38,174 nt of DNA from Bacillota bacterium (GTDB lineage Bacteria; Bacillota; Clostridia; Acetivibrionales; DSM-1351): NCBI GenBank assembly GCA_023391425.1, contig JAEWAX010000008.1, positions 1 through 38,174 on the forward strand. The letters are read 5' to 3'. The position numbers and the translations under genes were made by a program. Positions 32,950 through 38,174 of the stretch are shown in pieces. A model generated the notes under the pieces. It was not told where the DNA came from. It worked only from the letters and a program-made list of their open reading frames with translations, and did not search any database. Numbering within the stretch: the stretch's first letter is position 1; each line of letters starts with the position of its first letter.

Positions 32950-34467
32950 TTAACTAATCTGCTCTATATGCTCTGCTAATAAAGATTCAGTAATTGCAGG
33001 AATACATAAAGTAAACTCACTTCCGACTCCATATGTACTTTCCACGCTAAGTCCATATGTACTTCCAAAATTCAGTTTAATTCTTTCATTTACATTAGCA
33101 ATTCCAAAGCCATTTAAGTTGTCCATCATCTCAACTTTTTCCCCTTTTAAAATTCGTTGGATTTTCTCAAGTTGTTCCTCTTTCATGCCTATACCATTAT
33201 CCTTAACTTTTAAAATTATCATTCCATTTATATATGAACCTTCTACAGTAATTTTACCTTTTCCTCTTTTATTCTTTATTCCATGATAAAGTGCGTTTTC
33301 TACAATAGGCTGAAGTGTAAGATTTAAAATTTTGTAATATTCAATTTCTTTTGAAATATTAATCTCATACTCTAAAATATCCTGATAACGGTACTGCTGT
33401 ATCTGCAGATAACTTCTTATTAACATTTCTTCATCTTTTATTGTTATAAAGTCATACCCTTTATTAAGTACACTTCTAAAAAATTTAGAAAGTGCACTCA
33501 CCATTTTCACGACATCCTTATTTTTATTATCTTCGGCAAGCCATACTATTGTATCTAAAGTATTATACAAAAAATGTGGATTAATCTGTGCCTGCAAAAG
33601 CTTTAATTCTGTCTTTCTTAAGTTTACCTGTTCTAATTTTACATCTTCCACAAGGCTACCGATTTTTCCAATCATATTATTAAAACTAGTAGTTAAGGTA
33701 GCTATTTCATCACTATCAGAATCAGGAACACGTGTTGTAAAATCTCCATTTCCAACCAGCTTTGCAGATACACATAAATTCTTTATTGGTTTTGTAATGC
33801 TGTATGAAATGATTTCAATCAATCCCAGTGTAGTGATTAACAAAACAGCAAATATAATACACGCCAACTTAACAGCTCTACTTGTTTCACTTTCGATTTT
33901 ATAGTGCACCTTGTCCATTTGAAAAGTTTCATAGTATACATATTTCTGGACTACATCTGTAATCATCGTTGTAGTTGTACGAATATCATTATCAAGAATC
34001 ATTATATTTTTATCATATTTAGGTTCATCCAATGTTAAATTTTTACGAATATTCTCTGTACTATGTCTCAAACTATCGAGATATTCAAACATTTTTTTAG
34101 TATTACTTTTATTTTCAAACATAAATGCTCTATCTCTTAATTTTTTCATCTCTTGACTGGCCTGATCTAACTGTTCAGATATCCTTTCTTTTTCAAAATC
34201 ACTTGAACCTATTACAATTTGATACATACTATAATCATAATTATTCTTAAAGTTCTGAGAAAATTCGTTTGCAATTGATATATTATTATATATTGCATCA
34301 TAGTCATCTGAATAAGTTCCCATACGAAAAATCATGAACATAACAAAAACTGAAAAAGGAATAATTGCTAAAAACATTAATGCCCGCATCTTTGCTTTTA
34401 AAGATATGTTGATATGCTCTTTTATAATGGCATGTAAGCTTATTTTTCCCTTAGTTTTGTTCCTCAT
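32950..34467 (-). CDS. Sensor histidine kinase, YesM/LytS type
   Basis: 505 aa. Membrane helix 1 is at about 28-49, an extracytoplasmic helical domain at 50-198, helix 2 at about 199-222 and HAMP at 223-275. The His_kinase domain carries the phosphoacceptor in QAQINPHFLYNTLD (H298). HATPase_c follows, with an N box in PIVENALYHGIKNK, G1 DNGIGM and G2 GFGIANVNERI. The start overlaps the response-regulator stop by 4 bp (ATGA), so the pair is translationally coupled. Ligand unknown; the downstream sugar-binding lipoprotein suggests a sugar. Confidence 0.93.
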   Translation of the reverse strand: MRNKTKGKISLHAIIKEHINISLKAKMRALMFLAIIPFSVFVMFMIFRMGTYSDDYDAIYNNISIANEFSQNFKNNYDYSMYQIVIGSSDFEKERISEQLDQASQEMKKLRDRAFMFENKSNTKKMFEYLDSLRHSTENIRKNLTLDEPKYDKNIMILDNDIRTTTTMITDVVQKYVYYETFQMDKVHYKIESETSRAVKLACIIFAVLLITTLGLIEIISYSITKPIKNLCVSAKLVGNGDFTTRVPDSDSDEIATLTTSFNNMIGKIGSLVEDVKLEQVNLRKTELKLLQAQINPHFLYNTLDTIVWLAEDNKNKDVVKMVSALSKFFRSVLNKGYDFITIKDEEMLIRSYLQIQQYRYQDILEYEINISKEIEYYKILNLTLQPIVENALYHGIKNKRGKGKITVEGSYINGMIILKVKDNGIGMKEEQLEKIQRILKGEKVEMMDNLNGFGIANVNERIKLNFGSTYGLSVESTYGVGSEFTLCIPAITESLLAEHIEQIS

Positions 34468-36077
34468 GCTTTTCCCCTCATTCTATATTCTTTTGGAGTG
34501 CAGCCCTGTGTTTTCCTAAATAAGAAACAAAAATAATGAGGATCTTTATAGCCAACTGCATAACCGACTTCAGAGCTTTTCATACTAGAACAGCAAAGTA
34601 GCTCTTTTGCTTTTTCCATACGTACCTCAGAAAGGTATTCAATGAAACTATGACCTGTCTCCTGTCTAAAAATTGTACTAAAATAGCTAGTACTGACATT
34701 TACCTTGTTTGCAACTGAATTTAATGAAATATCCTCACTAGAATAATTTTCGTTAATATATTCTTTTGCAGCAATCAAAAGACTCCTGTATTTATTCATT
34801 GAATTTTTATCCCTGTAATCAATTACAGTAACAAATACCTTTTCAAAGTAATTAATAATCTCTTTCAATGTAATATTTACAGAATTCATATTTAGTAAAT
34901 CTCCACATTGCTCTACTATATCAGAAAAGACGAAACCTAACTCCTCTATAAAAGTAATACAACAAAAATACATGCCTAATGTGATATATTGACAAAACAA
35001 AAAGGATTTCATACTATTTTCGCCCAAATTTTGAAAATAGCTTTCCAAAAAATGTCTAACTTCATTTTTTGAGCCAGTTCTCAAAAAACTATTTATAACT
35101 GATTTATCCGTTTTATTAACATCAATATCTTTAATATTAATTTTTAAATCCTCCACAACACGATATGCTGTCAAGTTCTCACAATATATCACTTGATTTC
35201 TTTCTACAATATACTGATACGCAAATGCTTTGCTGGCATCATCATAACATTTGTTTAATTCACTCATACGCCCCACTTGTGTTCCAACGCCGATAAAGTA
35301 ATCCATATTCTGTATATTACAGAAATCATCCTTTATATAATGAATTATTTTATCTATTTCTTTAACTACTTCCTCTTGATCCTGACCCTTAACTAAAATT
35401 GCTATTCCTTCATTTGCTCTATCAAAAACAATAATATTTGAGCTTATTTTAATTCGGTTTATAAATTCTTTATTTCGATCCCAATATACAGAAGATTTTT
35501 TTTCTTTTTCGAATAGTTTACATAGAAGTATATTATATTGTCTTGCAACTAAATCAATCTTTAGCACCTTGCTTTTTTCCAGTAATTCTTGAACTGTCAT
35601 TTTGTTTGAAACTAGGTCAACAAAAAAATTTGAATATGTAACTTTCTCCTTTTCTTTCATCTCCATTTTGTAAAGCTTAAAATCTTCCTTTTTCAATTGT
35701 TCCTCATAAATAATATTACTTACACGTAAAACTGCTTTTAAAAGTTCTTCACTCGCAATTGGTTTTAACAAATAATCTGTTATACCAATATTAATTGCTT
35801 CTTTTGCATATTCAAATTCATCATATCCACTCAATACAATTATTTTTATATCAGGCATTTCTTTCTTAACAAGTTTACTAAGCTGCAATCCGTCCATGAA
35901 TGGCATTTTGATATCTGTAATAATAATGTCTGGCTTAAGCTGTTGAATCATAGGAAAAGCGAGTTCTCCATCACTTGCTTCCCCAACAAATTCAAAGCCT
36001 TCTTTTTCCCAATTTATCTGCTTTTTAATACCATTTCTAACTATAATTTCATCCTCGACTAAAAATACCTTGAACAT
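34464..36077 (-). CDS. Response regulator, YesN type, with AraC DNA-binding domain
   Basis: 537 aa. The receiver domain (1-125) has acidic E8/D9, phosphoacceptor D55 in IITDIKMPFMDG and K105 in LLKP. A long middle region (about 130-430) of the YesN type precedes the C-terminal AraC domain (about 437-535; ISLNSVANKVNVSTSYFSTI and the second HTH in SSEVGYAVGYKDPHYFCFLF). AAGGAG lies upstream of the ATG. First gene of the three-gene operon. The targets are not in this window, unless it activates its own operon; typical YesN proteins activate ABC-type sugar transporter or glycosidase genes. Confidence 0.93.
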   Translation of the reverse strand: MFKVFLVEDEIIVRNGIKKQINWEKEGFEFVGEASDGELAFPMIQQLKPDIIITDIKMPFMDGLQLSKLVKKEMPDIKIIVLSGYDEFEYAKEAINIGITDYLLKPIASEELLKAVLRVSNIIYEEQLKKEDFKLYKMEMKEKEKVTYSNFFVDLVSNKMTVQELLEKSKVLKIDLVARQYNILLCKLFEKEKKSSVYWDRNKEFINRIKISSNIIVFDRANEGIAILVKGQDQEEVVKEIDKIIHYIKDDFCNIQNMDYFIGVGTQVGRMSELNKCYDDASKAFAYQYIVERNQVIYCENLTAYRVVEDLKINIKDIDVNKTDKSVINSFLRTGSKNEVRHFLESYFQNLGENSMKSFLFCQYITLGMYFCCITFIEELGFVFSDIVEQCGDLLNMNSVNITLKEIINYFEKVFVTVIDYRDKNSMNKYRSLLIAAKEYINENYSSEDISLNSVANKVNVSTSYFSTIFRQETGHSFIEYLSEVRMEKAKELLCCSSMKSSEVGYAVGYKDPHYFCFLFRKTQGCTPKEYRMRGKA

Positions 36078-36299
36078 AGAAGTCTCCTTGCTTATTTCTC
36101 AATATATTAAATATACCACATATATGAAAATAAAATAATTGATAATTAACATAATAAACTACATGAAGGGACATTTACCAATAATCGCAAAAATCCTTCT
36201 CTGTTTCGGCACAAACCTAACATTGATAATTGTTTTTGAATTTATAAAATAATCTTACTCAAGAACTCTCCTTTATACTAATTGACATTCATCGGACGC

Positions 36300-36345
36300 A
36301 AAAAAGAGTGCTGCAAGCCTATGTAAATATGGGTTTGCAGCACTC
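36300..36345 (-). terminator. Terminator of the SPFH - RHH operon
   Basis: Minus strand GAGTGCTGCAA...TTGCAGCACTC (36335-36345 and 36306-36316) followed by TTTTTT (36300-36305). It starts 27 bp past the RHH stop. The remaining gap (36078-36299) shows no other clear element. Confidence 0.88.
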
Positions 36346-36371
36346 ACTTATGTTACTGAAGCTATAAACTA

Positions 36372-36569
36372 TTAAATTTTATCTTGTTCAGTTTCTTCCG
36401 GATTGGAATCACTCTTACTATGTGCTGCCTTATATTTTTTTTGAAGTGCATCGCTTAAAATATACTCTATCTGACCATTCACAGATCGAAATTCAGCTTC
36501 AGCCCACTTAGATATTTCTTCCCACATTCTAGGACTTAGCCTAAGTAAAATCGACTTTTTTTCTGCCAT
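36372..36569 (-). CDS. Arc-like ribbon-helix-helix protein
   Basis: 65 aa. A short strand KSILLRLS (5-12) is followed by two helices (about 13-28 and 30-45, with VNGQIEYILSDAL), the ribbon-helix-helix arrangement of Arc/MetJ-type DNA-binding dimers, then a charged polar tail. AAAGGTG lies upstream of the ATG. It is 18 bp after the SPFH gene and ends at a strong terminator, so it is the second gene of that operon. It is the obvious candidate to bind the 17-bp-arm inverted repeat over the operon promoter. Not evidently an antitoxin: no toxin gene is adjacent. Confidence 0.78.
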   Translation of the reverse strand: MAEKKSILLRLSPRMWEEISKWAEAEFRSVNGQIEYILSDALQKKYKAAHSKSDSNPEETEQDKI

Positions 36570-36587
36570 TTTCCCAACACCTTTGAC

Positions 36588-37457
36588 TTAATTGTGTAAA
36601 GTTCCTGTGTTAATAATTGGTTGCGTGCTTCTTTCTCCACATAAAACAACAAGTAAATTGCTTACCATAGCAGCTTTTCTTTCTTCGTCAAGCTCGACTA
36701 TTTCATTTTCACTTAACATTTTCAATGCCATTTGAACCATACCTACAGCACCCTCAACAATCTTCTGCCTAGCTGCTATTATTGCCGTTGCCTGTTGTCT
36801 TTGAAGCATTGCTGCTGCTATCTCAGGAGCATATGCTAAATGAGAAATTCTTGCTTCTTCAACTATAACACCAGCCTTGCCAAGCCTTTGTTGCAACTCA
36901 TTTTTTAGAGCTTCCGAGACTTCGTCTGAGCTACCTCTTAAAGATAAAGTATGTGTATCCTCCCCAACATCGTATGGGTACATTCCAGCTAAATGTCTAA
37001 GGGCTGACTCACTCTGTACATTAACATAATCTATATAGTTGTCAACATCAAATATAGCCTCCGCGGTATTTTCAACTCTCCATACAATTACAGCCGCTAT
37101 TTCTATTGGATTACCCATTTCATCATTAACTTTTATCCTTTCGCCATTTATATTTCTTGACCTAAGTGATATTTTTTTCTTTGTGTAAAACGGATTTGCC
37201 CAATGCCAGCCTGCATTTTTTACAGTTCCAACATATTTGCCAAACAAAACCAATACCATTGCTTCATTTGGTTGAATAGTAAAGAAACCAGGTAATATAA
37301 ATATATATCCAACAAATAACAAAACTCCTACAACAGAAGATATAACTTGCTCAAAAGCTACTCCAAATATAAATACAATAACACTTAATATAAGTACTAT
37401 GAATGAAATAAAAAACGTTGGCCCGCCTGTTTTAGTCTTTACAGTAATTTCGTTCAT
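36588..37457 (-). CDS. SPFH/band-7 domain membrane protein
   Basis: 289 aa. Two hydrophobic helices (about 14-33 and 38-58) form an N-terminal hairpin, followed by the SPFH domain (about 60-235): PGFFTIQPNEAMVLVLFGKY, AGWHWANPF, and the helical region ending ...AAAMLQRQQATAIIAARQKI. It is stomatin/QmcA-like and would oligomerise at the membrane as a scaffold. GGAGGG lies 6 nt before the ATG. No NfeD-like protease gene is adjacent; the partner is instead a ribbon-helix-helix protein. Confidence 0.88.
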   Translation of the reverse strand: MNEITVKTKTGGPTFFISFIVLILSVIVFIFGVAFEQVISSVVGVLLFVGYIFILPGFFTIQPNEAMVLVLFGKYVGTVKNAGWHWANPFYTKKKISLRSRNINGERIKVNDEMGNPIEIAAVIVWRVENTAEAIFDVDNYIDYVNVQSESALRHLAGMYPYDVGEDTHTLSLRGSSDEVSEALKNELQQRLGKAGVIVEEARISHLAYAPEIAAAMLQRQQATAIIAARQKIVEGAVGMVQMALKMLSENEIVELDEERKAAMVSNLLVVLCGERSTQPIINTGTLHN

Positions 37458-37475
37458 AATGTTCCCTCCATTTTT

Positions 37476-37516
37476 TAATATTAATATGATATTTAAATAA
37501 TATCATATTAATATTA
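37476..37516. promoter_or_regulatory. 17-bp-arm perfect inverted repeat over the SPFH promoter
   Basis: Arms TAATATTAATATGATAT (37476-37492) and its exact reverse complement (37500-37516), 7-nt centre. It spans most of the spacer, the -10 box and the transcription start of the minus-strand promoter. Candidate operator for the ribbon-helix-helix protein. Confidence 0.65.
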
Positions 37517-37525
37517 GTCAGTCAA
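37497..37525 (-). promoter_or_regulatory. Promoter of the SPFH - RHH operon
   Basis: Minus strand TTGACT (37520-37525), 17-bp spacer, TATTAT (37497-37502): 5/6 matches in both hexamers, about 40 bp before the SPFH start. Confidence 0.75.
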
Positions 37526-37699
37526 TACTTACAATATTATTATGTTACTGGCTTACCTCATTTCCAACATTAATACTACTTCTAATACACCAAATATAAT
37601 ATTTGTATCCATAGCTACATATTATTATTTCATCATGTAATATAATCAATTCATAAGCTTAGGAAAGCTTACGAAACATTATTGAATTTAGTATATAGT
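37526..37699. other. Intergenic AT-rich stretch before the ferredoxin-like gene
   Basis: No ORF. The only structure seen is TAAGCTT-AGGA-AAGCTTA (37655-37672), a 7-bp dyad that could be a regulator site or leader hairpin. A plus-strand promoter must lie here but no good -35/-10 pair was found. Confidence 0.4.
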
Positions 37700-37785
37700 A
37701 AGAGCTACAGCTCTTTAAGGAAATCGCCTTACCCGGCTCACGGTATGCGCGTATTAATAATCAAATTTTTGTGAGCCAGAAAGGC
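37700..37785 (+). promoter_or_regulatory. Structured 5' leader of the 4Fe-4S protein gene
   Basis: Hairpin 1: AAGAGCT-AC-AGCTCTT (37700-37715). Hairpin 2: GGCTCAC (37735-37741) pairs with GTGAGCC (37771-37777), extended below an internal loop by GCCTT (37726-37730) with AAGGC (37781-37785). The AAGG in that outer pairing is the best ribosome binding site for the downstream gene, so folding would hide it. I do not recognise a named riboswitch. Confidence 0.5.
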
Positions 37786-37798
37786 TATGGTAATTAAT

Positions 37799-38174
37799 AT
37801 GAAAAGAAATATAATCAGTATTGATGAAGAAAAATGTAATGGTTGCGGGCTATGTGTAAATGCTTGTCACGAGGGCGCTCTTATACTTGAGAATGGAAAA
37901 GCAAAGTTAATCTCAGACAGTTATTGTGATGGTCTAGGAAATTGTTTGCCAGAATGCCCCACAAACGCAATTACCATCGAAGAACGTGAGGCTGAAGCAT
38001 ATGATGAAGAACTAGTTATGAAGAATATGAAAATGAAAGCTACTGCTCAGAGTTCTATCCCTACACAGCCTCCTATTCATAGTGGCTGTCCTGGTTCAAG
38101 AGCAATGGCAATAAAGAAACCTGCTCAAGGAGCTACTTCAATTCAACCTCAGGCAGAAGCTATCACCTCAGAGC
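37799..38174 (+). CDS. 4Fe-4S ferredoxin-type protein, partial (runs off right edge)
   Basis: 125 codons are visible. An N-terminal dicluster-like ferredoxin region has CNGCGLCVNAC (C13, C16, C19, C23) and a second set in YCDGLGNCLPECP (C43, C49, C53). After about residue 65 the sequence becomes polar with a CPGSRAM motif. The pattern matches clostridial ferredoxin-like proteins whose long C-terminal part is not a simple electron carrier. The start may be ATG 37799 or the in-frame ATG 37787; neither has ideal ribosome binding site spacing, the AAAGG lying 14 or 2 nt upstream, respectively. Probably redox or electron-transfer related; divergent from the SPFH operon. Confidence 0.8.
   Translation, partial: MKRNIISIDEEKCNGCGLCVNACHEGALILENGKAKLISDSYCDGLGNCLPECPTNAITIEEREAEAYDEELVMKNMKMKATAQSSIPTQPPIHSGCPGSRAMAIKKPAQGATSIQPQAEAITSE

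Noticed and set aside
36372..36569. Toxin-antitoxin module for the ribbon-helix-helix gene
   Set aside because: No small toxin-like ORF is adjacent; the operon partner is an SPFH membrane protein.
37700..37785. Third copy of the structured repeat in the ferredoxin leader
   Set aside because: It shares only a loose hairpin-then-GAAATCG start; the diagnostic GGCGGTAGACATC loop and nested stems are absent.

Overview
The window is low-GC, densely coded DNA with strong GGAGG-type ribosome binding sites. It looks like an anaerobic clostridial Firmicute. Supporting signs are an Re-type citrate synthase next to a short (~640 aa) aconitase, a small orphan starch-binding-module protein, YesM/YesN-type two-component genes and an intrinsic-terminator style with long perfect stems. 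I cannot name the species.

Layout. (1) 1-5785, minus strand: a LacI-family regulator, then an SDR dehydrogenase, a mannonate/gluconate dehydratase-family enolase-superfamily enzyme, a UlaG-like metallo-beta-lactamase-fold protein and a cellulase-like glycoside hydrolase cut by the left edge. The order suggests non-phosphorylative sugar oxidation (dehydrogenase, lactonase, dehydratase) coupled to glycan cleavage. Three near-identical 12-bp LacI-type operators lie upstream. (2) 5786-10698: an alpha/beta hydrolase, an MmyB-like regulator divergent from a VOC protein, a DUF4931/GalT-like protein, a serine recombinase reduced to its catalytic domain, and the first copy of a structured repeat. (3) 10699-16222: 5-formyl-THF cyclo-ligase, two small hypothetical proteins, an SAH/MTA deaminase plus SAH-hydrolase-like pair, and a membrane-anchored polysaccharide deacetylase. 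(4) 16329-20598: a CBM-only protein, the second copy of the structured repeat, a methyltransferase that may be frameshifted, and a coupled rsuA-like/rsmF-like rRNA-modification pair. (5) 20766-23204, plus strand: a MerR-controlled putative export operon with a 19-bp-spacer promoter. (6) 23328-30273: tRNA-Glu(CUC), a GH36 alpha-galactosidase, and the operon Re-citrate synthase - aconitase - GntR/FCD regulator, whose promoter is overlaid by a 26-bp perfect palindrome. (7) 30428-36077: a chemoreceptor, then a three-component sensor set (response regulator, histidine kinase, sugar-binding lipoprotein). (8) 36300-38174: an SPFH/band-7 protein with a ribbon-helix-helix protein, and a divergent 4Fe-4S protein with a structured leader, cut by the right edge.

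Most genes are ordinary chromosomal genes. The points I find most worth follow-up are the two-copy structured repeat, the SAH-to-S-inosylhomocysteine reading of the ahcY-like/mtaD pair, the multi-operator LacI sugar-acid locus, the palindromes overlaid on the GntR, MerR and SPFH promoters, a likely CTG start for the sugar-binding lipoprotein, and the perfect hairpin that contains both stop codons of a convergent gene pair. All functional names come from reading motifs; no database search was possible.
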